From Gallibacter sp963634825 (GTDB taxonomy: Bacteria > Bacillota > Clostridia > Peptostreptococcales > Anaerovoracaceae), in the NCBI GenBank assembly GCA_963634825.1, contig CAVHCP010000001.1:87896-151895 (forward strand): a stretch of DNA of 64,000 nucleotides, in the 5' to 3' direction. This document shows, piece by piece, positions 35,378-43,802 of the stretch. How positions within the stretch are numbered: position 1 is the first letter of the stretch; every line of letters starts with the position of its first letter. The notes beneath the pieces were generated by a model. The model made no database searches and was not told where the DNA came from. It worked only from the letters and a program-made list of their open reading frames with translations. The translations under genes and the position numbers were made by a program.

Positions 35378-35908
35378 ATGAAGGATATATTAAAGGATTA
35401 TAAAAAATTATTTGCCGAAAAACGCCCCGAAAACTGGGATCTCATACCTGACATAGAGCTTTATATGGACCAGGTCATCGGTTATATGCAAAGGCAACAT
35501 CTCGGTTTTGATATTAACGAAAGCCTCACCTCATCGATGGTAAACAACTATGCAAAACAAGAGGTTATGCCGCGTGCAAAAGGCAAAAAATATACAAGGG
35601 AGCATATAGCATATCTCACTTCGATATGTCTTTTAAAGCAAATCTTGTCGGTTTCTGACACAAAGGTACTGCTCGATGAGGAGCTAAAAGATGAGGAAAT
35701 ATCATCTTTTTATGAAAAATATACCGATATCCTTGACCAAAACCTCACTATCATAGATAATCTTATTGATACTAATCTCGACAAGAAAGACAGAGCAGAG
35801 CTTGCACTTAAGCTTGCAATCTCAAGTTATACAAAAAAGCTTGCCTGCCAGTGTCTTGTCGATTCGCTAAAAGATGTAAATATAAAGGATAAAAACAAAC
35901 ATGACTAA
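35378..35908 (+). CDS. DUF1836 domain protein, MerR-like DNA-binding fold
   Basis: The 176-residue protein has a central segment, SSMVNNYAKQEVMPRAKGKKYTREHIAYLT in parts (about residues 65-100), that matches the DUF1836 family, which looks like a MerR-type winged helix without the usual effector domain. It is probably a regulator (inference). The start at 35378 has ACGGAGG 6 bp upstream; an upstream reading from 35282 lies within the leader. Its end overlaps the dacA-type gene by 8 bp, so the two are co-expressed. Confidence 0.85.
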   Translation: MKDILKDYKKLFAEKRPENWDLIPDIELYMDQVIGYMQRQHLGFDINESLTSSMVNNYAKQEVMPRAKGKKYTREHIAYLTSICLLKQILSVSDTKVLLDEELKDEEISSFYEKYTDILDQNLTIIDNLIDTNLDKKDRAELALKLAISSYTKKLACQCLVDSLKDVNIKDKNKHD

Positions 35909-37226
35909 ACTTTCAAAAAATTCCGATAAAACCAGTCGCTCACTTATTGCTACAATTATAACCTTACTGCTACTGGTTTCTTTTTTTGTGACTACTACAA
36001 TTATGGCAGGTGCAAATAGTAGCTTGCAAGGCACAGCACTTGCTAAAACCAATGAGATAAAAAACAGCCCCATAAAGGANNNNNNNNNNNNNNNNNNNNN
36101 NNNNNNNNNNNNNNNNNNNNNNNNNNNNNNNNNNNNNNNNNNNNNNNNNNNNNNNNNNNNNNNNNNNNNNNNNNNNNNNNNNNNNNNNNNNNNNNNNNNN
36201 NNNNNNNNNNNNNNNNNNNNNNNNNNNNNNNNNNNNNNNNNNNNNNNNNNNNNNNNNNNNNNNNNNNNNNNNNNNNNNNNNNNNNNNNNNNNNNNNNNNN
36301 NNNNNNNNNNNNNNNNNNNNNNNNNNNNNNNNNNNNNNNNNNNNNNNNNNNNNNNNNNNNNNNNNNNNNNNNNNNNNNNNNNNNNNNNNNNNNNNNNNNN
36401 NNNNNNNNNNNNNNNNNNNNNNNNNNNNNNNNNNNNNNNNNNNNNNNNNNNNNNNNNNNNNNNNNNNNNNNNNNNNNNNNNNNNNNNNNNNNNNNNNNNN
36501 NNNNNNNNNNNNNNNNNNNNNNNNNNNNNNNNNNNNNNNNNNNNNNNNNNNNNNNNNNNNNNNNNNNNNNNNNNNNNNNNNNNNCTTGCTCCTACAAATA
36601 AGAGAAGCGAGCCACTTGACATATATACAACGCATGCACTTGCTAAGTACAAAAGTATGGCGTATGAACCTTTTGTCGGTGGCAAGACAGGCTATATAGA
36701 GGAATCAAAAACAAATGTCGTTTCACTTGCCGAAAAGAACAATATAAGGCTGATAAGCGTCACTGCAAAGTGCGATGTACGAACCGAGGCCTTTGCAGAC
36801 AGCAAAAAACTACTCGAAGCAGGCTTTAACAATTATAAAAGCGTTGAAGTAAAGCCTGACAGCTCATCTCTTTCATTTGAAAAAATGCTAAAAAAAGGTG
36901 GCTATGTACTAAAACGCTCGTCTATCAGCGATGATAAAATCACAGCAGTGATACCAAATGATGCTGACGCTTCTGATATAACATTTGAACTTGTCAAAGA
37001 GGAAAATTCCTTTCCTGTAAAAAAAGGAGCGTTGACAGCAACTATCAACGCTATATATGACGGAGATGTCGTAGGAAGTATACAGGTCACAGCCGATAAG
37101 GATATGTCTCTTGCCGGCTTTATAATCATAATGGCACTTAAAATTATGGTTTGCATATTTATCGCACTTGTAGTCATCATACTGGTGCTGCGAGTCATAT
37201 TTACAATCAAGCGAAAGAAAAGATAA
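35901..37226 (+). CDS. D-alanyl-D-alanine carboxypeptidase (peptidase S11), interrupted by a gap
   Basis: The gene encodes a PBP5-type enzyme that trims the fifth D-Ala of cell-wall stem peptides. A signal-anchor helix (about residues 15-35) is visible. About 168 codons, with the SxxK and SxN motifs, are unread. After the gap, YEPFVGGKTGYIEESKTNVVSLA holds an intact KTG motif. A PBP5-like C-terminal domain, a transmembrane helix (IIIMALKIMVCIFIALVVII) and a short basic end follow. It is the likely active counterpart of the degenerate paralogue at 13081. It overlaps DUF1836 by 8 bp, with AAGGAT upstream of its ATG. Confidence 0.9.
   Translation: MTKLSKNSDKTSRSLIATIITLLLLVSFFVTTTIMAGANSSLQGTALAKTNEIKNSPIKXXXXXXXXXXXXXXXXXXXXXXXXXXXXXXXXXXXXXXXXXXXXXXXXXXXXXXXXXXXXXXXXXXXXXXXXXXXXXXXXXXXXXXXXXXXXXXXXXXXXXXXXXXXXXXXXXXXXXXXXXXXXXXXXXXXXXXXXXXXXXXXXXXXXXXXXXXXXXXXXXXXXXXXXXLAPTNKRSEPLDIYTTHALAKYKSMAYEPFVGGKTGYIEESKTNVVSLAEKNNIRLISVTAKCDVRTEAFADSKKLLEAGFNNYKSVEVKPDSSSLSFEKMLKKGGYVLKRSSISDDKITAVIPNDADASDITFELVKEENSFPVKKGALTATINAIYDGDVVGSIQVTADKDMSLAGFIIIMALKIMVCIFIALVVIILVLRVIFTIKRKKR
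36080..36584. other. Assembly gap, 505 N, inside the dacA-type gene
   Basis: This is a run of 505 unread bases. The length is not a multiple of three relative to codon starts by itself, but the flanking frames join as one protein, so an intact gene is plausible. Confidence 1.
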
Positions 37227-37264
37227 AAGTGCCGGCTCAAAAGTATAATAAATCTAAAAACTTA

Positions 37265-38260
37265 TTATCTGAAAATTAATTTCATATAATTATATAATGC
37301 ATTTTGCCATACAGCATTACTGTGTCCGCCGTCCATATCATAAAAGATAAATGGTATATCCTTTTGCTCAAGCCTATCCCTTATATCATATGATACGGCA
37401 CCGCAGACATTGTCCTGTTTACCGACGCAAACCAAGATTTGCTCAAAGCCACCATATTTTGGATCTATGACAAAATCATCTAAAAGGCCCTCCATCCTAC
37501 TTTGTATTGCATCTGTCTTGATGATTTTTGCCGATGAAAACGCGCCGATATAATCAAATTTATCCTGATTTGTAAAAGCTATATAAAGAGAATTGCGACC
37601 GCCCATAGAATTGCCCGCTATAGCGGTATTTTCTTTGCCTTTTTTTACAGAATAATTTTCCTCGATATATGGCATAAGGCTACCAACTATATCCTCAGGT
37701 GCCATATTAAAGCCTGTTATTACTTTCTCAAAGTTTTCCTTACTCGTTTCTGCATCTAAATCCTCGGCATTGACAGCACAATTCGGAAATACGGTTATCA
37801 TCTCCGGTGCGCCCTCATAATAATGCACATTTTGTATAATAATATCCGCATCCTTATTTAACCATGTCCTATGGCTGCCTCCAAGTCCGTGAAGCAAATA
37901 GAGTACAGGATACTCCTTGTCAGGATCATAATTTGACGGCAACAAAACCATAGCCTTTCTCTCCTTACCTGCAACCTTAGAATAGTATGTTATAGTTTCT
38001 GCTTTTGCATATTTAGCACCGTCCTGCTTTTGCAAAAAGTAAGGATTATCATCCATATCGATGACCGTCATCCCGTTTTCGTCGGCATCATCTTGATACT
38101 TCTCGATTTCAGCCTTGACTTCCTCGCTTGGAGTCGGCAGCAAATCGCTTTTTTCGCACGATATAAAAGCAAAGCCCATCGTAAATGCAAGGGCAAATAC
38201 GATGAGCGATTTTAGTCCTTTATGTGTTCTCTTAAAACTTTCAGACCCTTTTGGATTCAT
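37265..38260 (-). CDS. Secreted esterase (esterase D-like alpha/beta hydrolase), probable lipoprotein
   Basis: The 331-residue protein starts with a basic stretch and a hydrophobic segment ending AFISCEKS, where the cysteine (residue 35) is a likely lipidation site. The mature domain has MVLLPSNYDPDKEYPVLYLL in parts, HGLGGSHRTWL (oxyanion region), GNSMGGRNS with the nucleophile serine, and a final GGHSNAVWQN with the catalytic histidine. This pattern fits the esterase family PF00756 (feruloyl esterase, mycolyltransferase-like). The substrate is unknown. It follows the flavoprotein gene by 3 bp. Confidence 0.85.
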   Translation of the reverse strand: MNPKGSESFKRTHKGLKSLIVFALAFTMGFAFISCEKSDLLPTPSEEVKAEIEKYQDDADENGMTVIDMDDNPYFLQKQDGAKYAKAETITYYSKVAGKERKAMVLLPSNYDPDKEYPVLYLLHGLGGSHRTWLNKDADIIIQNVHYYEGAPEMITVFPNCAVNAEDLDAETSKENFEKVITGFNMAPEDIVGSLMPYIEENYSVKKGKENTAIAGNSMGGRNSLYIAFTNQDKFDYIGAFSSAKIIKTDAIQSRMEGLLDDFVIDPKYGGFEQILVCVGKQDNVCGAVSYDIRDRLEQKDIPFIFYDMDGGHSNAVWQNALYNYMKLIFR

Positions 38261-38263
38261 ATT

Positions 38264-38791
38264 TTATATATCCCTTCCGAACTTATATACATCATGAAGC
38301 TGTGGAGACTGTTTTATACTTCCTTTTTTAGCCATTCCAGGGATAGTTATAATGCCCTTGTTTTCCCATCTTAGGAATCCTGTCATAGATTCAAACATAG
38401 CCTTTGCTGCTTTATAAACTCCGTCTGATCCGGAATTTAGAAGCAGAGCCGCCGAGCTGATATTGTATCCCTTCTTTGCTCTTGCATAAAGTCTGTCAAT
38501 TACAGCCTTTATCTGAGCCGTAATATCAAACCAGTAAATCGGAGACGCAAGCACAAGACAATCTGTCTCATCAATAACCTTTATGATATCAGCCATATCG
38601 TCCTTTTGTACGCATTCTCCATCATGTGCAAAGCAATATTCACAGCCCCTGCAACCGGCAACATTTTTATCATGCAAAGTAATCTTAGTCACCTCATGAC
38701 CAACCTCTTTAGCTCCTTTTATAAATTCGTCTGCCATTATTTCTGTATTGCCATTTTCCCTTGGGCTACCTACTAAAACTGTTATTTTCAT
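38264..38791 (-). CDS. NADPH-dependent FMN reductase-type flavoprotein with cysteine cluster
   Basis: The 175-residue flavodoxin-fold protein begins MKITVLVGSPRENGNTE (FMN phosphate loop) and has LVLASPIYWFDITAQIKAV for the flavin ring. A cysteine cluster, GCRGCEYCFAHDGEC, resembles the compact motif of iron-sulfur flavoproteins, which carry a [4Fe-4S] cluster and take part in anaerobic electron transfer. Whether a cluster is bound here is inference. It lies 3 bp before the esterase gene. Confidence 0.88.
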   Translation of the reverse strand: MKITVLVGSPRENGNTEIMADEFIKGAKEVGHEVTKITLHDKNVAGCRGCEYCFAHDGECVQKDDMADIIKVIDETDCLVLASPIYWFDITAQIKAVIDRLYARAKKGYNISSAALLLNSGSDGVYKAAKAMFESMTGFLRWENKGIITIPGMAKKGSIKQSPQLHDVYKFGRDI

Positions 38792-38847
38792 CCCATTTAC
38801 CTCCTATTTTTTCGCTTTTTTTATTATCACCTAAAATCAGCTTACAA

Positions 38848-39390
38848 TTATATTTCCTCGCTCATATAAATATTTCCGTCCAAATCCTTAAATGCAAAAG
38901 TGCCATTTTCATATATCAAATAACTATTTTTGCTATTTTCTTTTGGAATGGAAACCGAGCCAGGATTTATATATGTATAATCCTCCATTTTTTCGAATGC
39001 AGGAATATGCGTATGCCCATTTAAAAGAATATCCCCTTCGCCTAACTTTGGCGGATTTTGCTTATTAAAATGATGCCCGTGAGTTGCAAATATCATCTGC
39101 CCGTCAATATAAAATATCGCATAATCAGCAAGTATAGGAAATTCCAAAACCATCTGATCTACCTCAGTATCGCAGTTTCCTCTTACACAAATAATATCCT
39201 CTGAAATCTCATTTAAAAGCGATATTACCTTTTTAGGTGCGTACTCCTTTGGCAAGTCATTTCGTGGTCCGTGATATAAAATATCGCCAAGCAAAAGCAA
39301 CTTATCAGGATTTTCCTTTTTAAAAGCTCCTATCAATTTTTCGCAATAATATGCCGATCCGTGGATGTCGGATGCTATCATCAGTTTCAT
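38848..39390 (-). CDS. YfcE-type metallophosphodiesterase
   Basis: The 180-residue phosphoesterase has MIASDIHGS, LLLGDILYHGPRN, CVRGNCD, ATHGHHFN and LNGHTHIP, all metal-ligand blocks of the YfcE/MJ0936 family of manganese-dependent phosphodiesterases. The physiological substrate is unknown. I place the start at 39390, with CGGAG upstream; the longer reading to 39522 overlaps the DUF2752 gene in another frame. Confidence 0.93.
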   Translation of the reverse strand: MKLMIASDIHGSAYYCEKLIGAFKKENPDKLLLLGDILYHGPRNDLPKEYAPKKVISLLNEISEDIICVRGNCDTEVDQMVLEFPILADYAIFYIDGQMIFATHGHHFNKQNPPKLGEGDILLNGHTHIPAFEKMEDYTYINPGSVSIPKENSKNSYLIYENGTFAFKDLDGNIYMSEEI

Positions 39391-39407
39391 ATTTATCTCC
39401 GTCCTAA

Positions 39408-39791
39408 CTATAAAATATTTCTTGCGATGCCAAATATAACAAAGCATATAATAAGTATGATTGTCAAATATTCTACGTTTTTGTCTACAATGAGTTTGCC
39501 TTCTTTTACATAATTTTTGCACATTTCAAAAATTATATAAATTATAAATGGCAGGGATATAAGAAGCATCGCATTATATCTAAACGCTACAACAAAATCG
39601 AGTCTAAATATCGACAAAAACATCCTTGTCGCTCCGCAGCCCGGGCACAAGTATCCTGTCACTTCTCTAAATAGGCATGGCAGATATGTACCTGTCACAC
39701 TTAAGAATATCGCAAGTGCTCCTCCGCAAAAGAGGAACACCGTCAAAATCATAATTATTTTTTTTAATCTTATTTTTTGTTCCTTAGGCAT
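39408..39791 (-). CDS. DUF2752 membrane protein
   Basis: The 127-residue protein has three transmembrane segments and the family signature CPGCGATRMFLSIFRLD after the first. Its function is unknown; in other genomes it often lies beside DUF4234 or CD225/Pfam small membrane proteins, as here. It overlaps the end of the DUF4234 gene by 8 bp and is followed by the phosphoesterase. Confidence 0.88.
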   Translation of the reverse strand: MPKEQKIRLKKIIMILTVFLFCGGALAIFLSVTGTYLPCLFREVTGYLCPGCGATRMFLSIFRLDFVVAFRYNAMLLISLPFIIYIIFEMCKNYVKEGKLIVDKNVEYLTIILIICFVIFGIARNIL

Positions 39792-40146
39792 TCTGTGTTA
39801 TAGCGCCTCTTTTAGCAAGTGTATTATTGATTTCATTTTGTGCAAGCGCAAATACAATAATATCAAGTGCTATTATATCAAGCACCATATATATAATGGC
39901 ATAATCCCTTTCGAAATCATCATTCATTTTTGTCAGTTTATTTACTTTTTTGCCAAGCATATATGCCCAGTAAATGCCATATATACCACATGTAATCAGG
40001 GTTAGCAAAAAAGCCACTCCGCCACTTGTGTCCTCTGTCTCTGACAATCTGTTTACCTCATTTGTAACAGTTATAAACCAATATATGCCATATATACCGC
40101 ATGTGACAATTGTAAGTATTATACTAATAGGCAAACTTCTTTCCAT
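39784..40146 (-). CDS. DUF4234 membrane protein with internal duplication
   Basis: The 120-residue protein contains two copies of one hydrophobic unit: ILTIVTCGIYGIYWF (residues 10-24) and LLTLITCGIYGIYWA (residues 47-61). Each is followed by a hydrophilic NEVNRL/KKVNKL stretch, and then a last hydrophobic helix. The DNA of the two units is also still similar around CCATATATACC. Function unknown. It heads the short transcript with DUF2752 and the phosphoesterase. Confidence 0.87.
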   Translation of the reverse strand: MERSLPISIILTIVTCGIYGIYWFITVTNEVNRLSETEDTSGGVAFLLTLITCGIYGIYWAYMLGKKVNKLTKMNDDFERDYAIIYMVLDIIALDIIVFALAQNEINNTLAKRGAITQNA

Positions 40147-40275
40147 TTTTATGTCCTCTCCTTCTTATAAATAACTCCTTTTTTTACTTTGTCCCATTAT
40201 ATAATGATTGCTCTTTATATTCAATATATTACTTAAATATATGCCGTCATAGCAATTTAAAAAAATTTATTTCTC

Positions 40276-40509
40276 TGTTTATAAGTTTAGGAGAGCGGAG
40301 AGCCCATACCCATTGAGGAGCTCTCGCAAGGACAGTAGCAATGAATAGTGAAATGAGCTCGGTGAGCGGCACAGTGTCAGTAATGTTTGAGCATCAGCGG
40401 TGCGAGTTTTGCTGACACTCCGCAAACCTGCGAATGAACGCTCTCCATTGCCTGTACTTGCGAACTACGAAATGGGTATGGGCTCTCCGCTCTCCCAAGC
40501 TTATAAACA
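40276..40509 (+). repeat. Intergenic hairpin element, copy 3 (full)
   Basis: The outer arms 40276-40314 and 40471-40509 form an inverted repeat matching at 37 of 39 positions (core GGAGAGCGGAGAGCCCATAC). Both mismatches would be wobble pairs in RNA. Inside are AGTGAAATGAGCTCGGTGAG, the inner stem 40373-40383 with 40409-40419 (one wobble), the loop TGTTTGAGC ... GCGAGTT and the return strand CCGCAAACCTGCGAATGAACG. It holds no reading frame. It lies between the DUF4234 promoter region and the terminator of the aminotransferase gene. Confidence 0.85.
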
Positions 40510-40540
40510 AGGGGTTATAGGACAAATAAGATAATATTTT

Positions 40541-40573
40541 TAAATAAAAGAGAGTAGCAGAGCTACTCTCTTT
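40541..40573 (-). terminator. Intrinsic terminator of the amino acid catabolic operon
   Basis: The perfect 12-bp stem AAAGAGAGTAGC/GCTACTCTCTTT has a 3-nt loop. On the minus strand it is followed by TTTTATTT, 55 bp after the aminotransferase stop codon. Confidence 0.9.
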
Positions 40574-40627
40574 GTATTGCTTTTAAAACCTGTGTATTTG
40601 TCACCTATGGCAGATGACAATCACAAA

Positions 40628-41812
40628 TTATTTCATGTTAGCCTTGATAACCTTAGCTAATCTCTTAACGCCCTCAACGATCTTGTCTTCTGTCATACCT
40701 GAGTAATTCATTCTGAAAGTATTCTTTACATTACCGTCAGGATAGAAACCTTCGCCAGGTACATATGCAACATTTTCCTTTAGGCATTCTTTTGCAAGCT
40801 CATTAGCATCCATATATTCTGGAAGTTCTACCCAGAGGAATAATCCACCTGTTGGCTTTGCAAATTTTACTTCTGGTGGGAATGTTTCCTTCATTGTATT
40901 GTACATTAGGTCTCTTCTGTTCTTGTAGATCTCTACAATCTTTTCTACGTGAGCATCAAGATCAAACATTTCGATCCACTTAGCAGTTTCCATCTGAGCA
41001 ACAGTTGAAGCCTGAAGAGCTGCTGCCTGAGCCATAAAGTTGTACTTTTCAAGAATCTCAGGAGAAGCGCAAATCCATCCAAGTCTGTATCCAGGAGCAA
41101 GAATCTTTGAGAATGTTCCTAGGAATACAACAAGACCCTTTGTATCAAGAGATTTTAGTGCAGGCTGAGCTTCACCTTCAAATCTCAATTCACCATATGG
41201 GTTGTCTTCGATTACAGGAATCTCATACTTGTTGATAACCTTCATGAACTCTTTTCTTCTTTCAAGGCTCCAAGTTCTTGATGATGGGTTCTGGAAGTCA
41301 GGAATAACATAGATCATCTTAACTCTGTCTTCTTTTTCCAAAATCTTTTCGAGCTCTGAAATAATCATACCATCTGTATCAGTAGGAACCTCGATAAATC
41401 TTGGCTCGTTTGTCTTGAACGCATTTAGCGCACCAAGATATGATGGGCTTTCGATCAAAACGATATCATCCTTGTCTAGGAAAATTCTTCCTGAATAGTC
41501 AAGACCCTGCTGTGAACCGCTTGTTACGATAATATCGTCAGCAGTTACATGAATATCATTTTTTGCAGCCATTCTTTCGGCAATCTGCTCTCTTAGAGGC
41601 AAATATCCTTCAGTTGAAGAGTACTGCATTGCAAGCTGTCCGTGTTCTTCCATTACCTTCTTCTCTGCTATTGCCATTTCGTCAACAGGGAAAAGTTCCA
41701 TTGCTGGAAGTCCGCCTGCAAAAGAAATAACTTCAGGCTTGTTAACAAGAGCAAGAAGCTCTCTGATAGCAGAACCAGTCAATAAATTCATTCTTGAAGC
41801 AAATTTAACCAT
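40628..41812 (-). CDS. PLP-dependent class I aminotransferase (2-aminoadipate/aromatic type)
   Basis: The 394-residue enzyme transfers amino groups to a 2-oxoacid. Family blocks are ISFAGGLPAMELFP, TSGSQQGLD, YVIPDFQNPSSRTWS and, with the PLP lysine, FLGTFSKILAPGYRLGW at about residue 235. This fits the LysN/AraT-like group, which acts on aromatic, branched-chain or 2-aminoadipate substrates. It is the last gene of the oxidoreductase operon, 12 bp after the ATPase gene, so it probably feeds 2-oxoacids to that enzyme (inference). Confidence 0.92.
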   Translation of the reverse strand: MVKFASRMNLLTGSAIRELLALVNKPEVISFAGGLPAMELFPVDEMAIAEKKVMEEHGQLAMQYSSTEGYLPLREQIAERMAAKNDIHVTADDIIVTSGSQQGLDYSGRIFLDKDDIVLIESPSYLGALNAFKTNEPRFIEVPTDTDGMIISELEKILEKEDRVKMIYVIPDFQNPSSRTWSLERRKEFMKVINKYEIPVIEDNPYGELRFEGEAQPALKSLDTKGLVVFLGTFSKILAPGYRLGWICASPEILEKYNFMAQAAALQASTVAQMETAKWIEMFDLDAHVEKIVEIYKNRRDLMYNTMKETFPPEVKFAKPTGGLFLWVELPEYMDANELAKECLKENVAYVPGEGFYPDGNVKNTFRMNYSGMTEDKIVEGVKRLAKVIKANMK

Positions 41813-41824
41813 TTGTTTTTCCTT

Positions 41825-42499
41825 TCACTGAAGCCATGACGGACGCATAAAAAGATGCAAAGGCGTCACTTTTATGCCGTCAAGTTCTTCTTCTTTGATA
41901 TTACGTAATATCTTCTCGTCACAATACGACTCAAGTATCGGAATATCAAGCTCTTTTGATACCCTTTGGCAAAGCTCATATCCTTTTTTGATGTCTCTTG
42001 CTGACGTTTCAGACAACAGATGTGTGTTATTTAACAGTCCCTTGACCGCAAGTCCCGTTTCGAATTCTATACTCTTTAGGTGCATAAGCACACCTTCAAG
42101 ACTTGCGGTTTCCGGTCTGTTCGCATTTATAACAAATAACATTTCGCAATCGTCATTAAGAAAATATTTCTTAAACTGGTTCAAAACTCTCGCTCCGGAA
42201 TTATCTCCACCCGCATCTACAATTGTGTAGTACTCCGTATTTTCGAGCGGTTTTTTTATCGCCGCCGAAAGTGCCGGCAAATCCTGAGTTATATCATATC
42301 CAAATGAATTATGAAAAACCTCAATACCCTTTTTTTCGAGCATTTCCTGCCTTTCACGACTTCTAAAATAAGGATTTGCTATATCAAGATCTACGATTGC
42401 AGCCTTATCATGCTCTTTTTTTAGGTTCGTAACGAGATTGACCGAAAGCTCACTCTTGCCACTGCCATAGTGGCCTGTGATAATTCTGATCCTTTTCAT
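41825..42499 (-). CDS. P-loop ATPase of the 2-oxoacid oxidoreductase operon, function unknown
   Basis: The 224-residue protein begins MKRIRIITGHYGSGKSELSV, a deviant Walker A loop of the SIMIBI (MinD/ParA/CobB-like) class, then VDLDIANPYFRSRERQ and TIVDAGGDNSGARVL. Its role is not established. Its fixed place between the oxidoreductase gamma subunit and the aminotransferase suggests cofactor insertion, complex assembly or regulation (inference). It is separated from each neighbour by 12-15 bp. Confidence 0.8.
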   Translation of the reverse strand: MKRIRIITGHYGSGKSELSVNLVTNLKKEHDKAAIVDLDIANPYFRSRERQEMLEKKGIEVFHNSFGYDITQDLPALSAAIKKPLENTEYYTIVDAGGDNSGARVLNQFKKYFLNDDCEMLFVINANRPETASLEGVLMHLKSIEFETGLAVKGLLNNTHLLSETSARDIKKGYELCQRVSKELDIPILESYCDEKILRNIKEEELDGIKVTPLHLFMRPSWLQ

Positions 42500-42514
42500 A
42501 TTGCGATTTTCTCC

Positions 42515-43054
42515 TTATGCTTCCCACGCTTCAAGTGCCTGCAAGTTTGCAGGGATGAGAGCAGCTTTTTTGCCTGTCAATACCTTGTTAAATACCTTTT
42601 CCATAGTTGCAAGATCTACAACGTTAGTCTTTCTGATGATCGCGCCAAGCATAACCATATTAGCAGTCTTAGCATTGCCGATTTTTGTTTCGGCTACCTT
42701 GTTGCAGTCAACCTTATAAATGTTGATATCAGTTCTCTTTGGTTCGATATCAACTATAGAAGTGTTAACAAATAGGTCTCCACCCGGTTTTAGGTCCTTT
42801 TCGAATTTTTCGAGTGAAGGTCCGTTCATAACGATAAGTACATCAAAGTCCTTTGTTACCATTGGAGATGCTATAGGTGCCTTTGAAATGTTTACTGTAC
42901 AGTTTGCAACACCGCCTCTCATTTCAGGGCCGTATGAAGGCATCCAAGTTACTTCCTTGTCTTCAAACATTGCCGCATAAGAAAGCATCTGGCCTATAAG
43001 CAAAACGCCCTGTCCGCCGAAGCCGGCAATCAAAATTTTCTTTACATCACTCAT
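42515..43054 (-). CDS. 2-oxoacid:ferredoxin oxidoreductase, gamma subunit
   Basis: The 179-residue subunit begins MSDVKKILIAGFGGQGVLLIG and has VTWMPSYGPEMRGGVANCTV, the hallmark of the gamma domain that contacts CoA. The start at 43054 has GAGGAGGT upstream and lies 4 bp after the beta stop; a longer reading from 43072 would overlap beta. It works with the alpha, beta and delta subunits encoded just upstream to make acyl-CoA, CO2 and reduced ferredoxin. Confidence 0.95.
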   Translation of the reverse strand: MSDVKKILIAGFGGQGVLLIGQMLSYAAMFEDKEVTWMPSYGPEMRGGVANCTVNISKAPIASPMVTKDFDVLIVMNGPSLEKFEKDLKPGGDLFVNTSIVDIEPKRTDINIYKVDCNKVAETKIGNAKTANMVMLGAIIRKTNVVDLATMEKVFNKVLTGKKAALIPANLQALEAWEA

Positions 43055-43058
43055 GATT

Positions 43059-43802
43059 CTACACCTCCTCAACGTCTTTAAATACTTTTACCGGATAGTA
43101 TGGAATCATATTTTCTCTTAGCCATTTAACTGCATCTGTAGGAGCAAGTCCCCAGTTTGTAGGGCAAGTAGAAAGGATTTCAACGAATGCAAAGCCAAGC
43201 TTCTTTTCCTGAATATCAAACGCATGCTCGATTGCTTTCTTAGCTTTTCTTACATCTCCGGGAGTAGTAACTGTTACTCTCTCTACATAAACCGCACCGT
43301 CAATCTGCGATATGATTTCTGACATTCTTAGTGGGAAGCCTGCCTGCTTAGGATCTCTTCCGTTTACGCATGTAGTAGCCTTCTGTCCTACAAGTGTAGT
43401 AGGAGCCATCTGACCGCCTGTCATACCGTAAATTGCGTTGTTGATAAAGAATGTGCAGAACTTTTCTCCACGCTCTGCCGCATGGATAATCTCTGATGTA
43501 CCGATAGAAGCAAGGTCTCCGTCACCCTGATAAGTAAATACAGGATGTGTCGGATGAACTCTCTTAATACCCGAAGCTACAGCAGGTGCTCTGCCGTGAG
43601 GTGATTCGAGCATATCTACATTCATATATTGGTGAGCAACGATCGAACAACCTACAGGTGATACACCGATTGCTTCTCCGATCTGTCCACGCTCTTCAAG
43701 CACTTCCATAATAAGTCTGTGCGCTATACCATGCGTACATCCAGGGCAATAATGAAGCTCCTTTTCACGCATTCCTTTTGTGTATTCAAAAACCGGTTTC
43801 AC
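43059..43802 (-). CDS. 2-oxoacid:ferredoxin oxidoreductase, beta subunit (TPP-binding)
   Basis: The 247-residue subunit binds thiamine diphosphate: YCPGCTHGIAHR at the start, then GDGDLASIGTSE and FFINNAIYGMTGGQMAPT, the GDG ... NN cofactor motif. The start codon is GTG at 43802, which follows the alpha stop codon directly (TAA-GTG), with GGGGGTG as the ribosome binding site within alpha. It carries the active site where the 2-oxoacid is decarboxylated. Confidence 0.95.
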   Translation of the reverse strand: MKPVFEYTKGMREKELHYCPGCTHGIAHRLIMEVLEERGQIGEAIGVSPVGCSIVAHQYMNVDMLESPHGRAPAVASGIKRVHPTHPVFTYQGDGDLASIGTSEIIHAAERGEKFCTFFINNAIYGMTGGQMAPTTLVGQKATTCVNGRDPKQAGFPLRMSEIISQIDGAVYVERVTVTTPGDVRKAKKAIEHAFDIQEKKLGFAFVEILSTCPTNWGLAPTDAVKWLRENMIPYYPVKVFKDVEEV

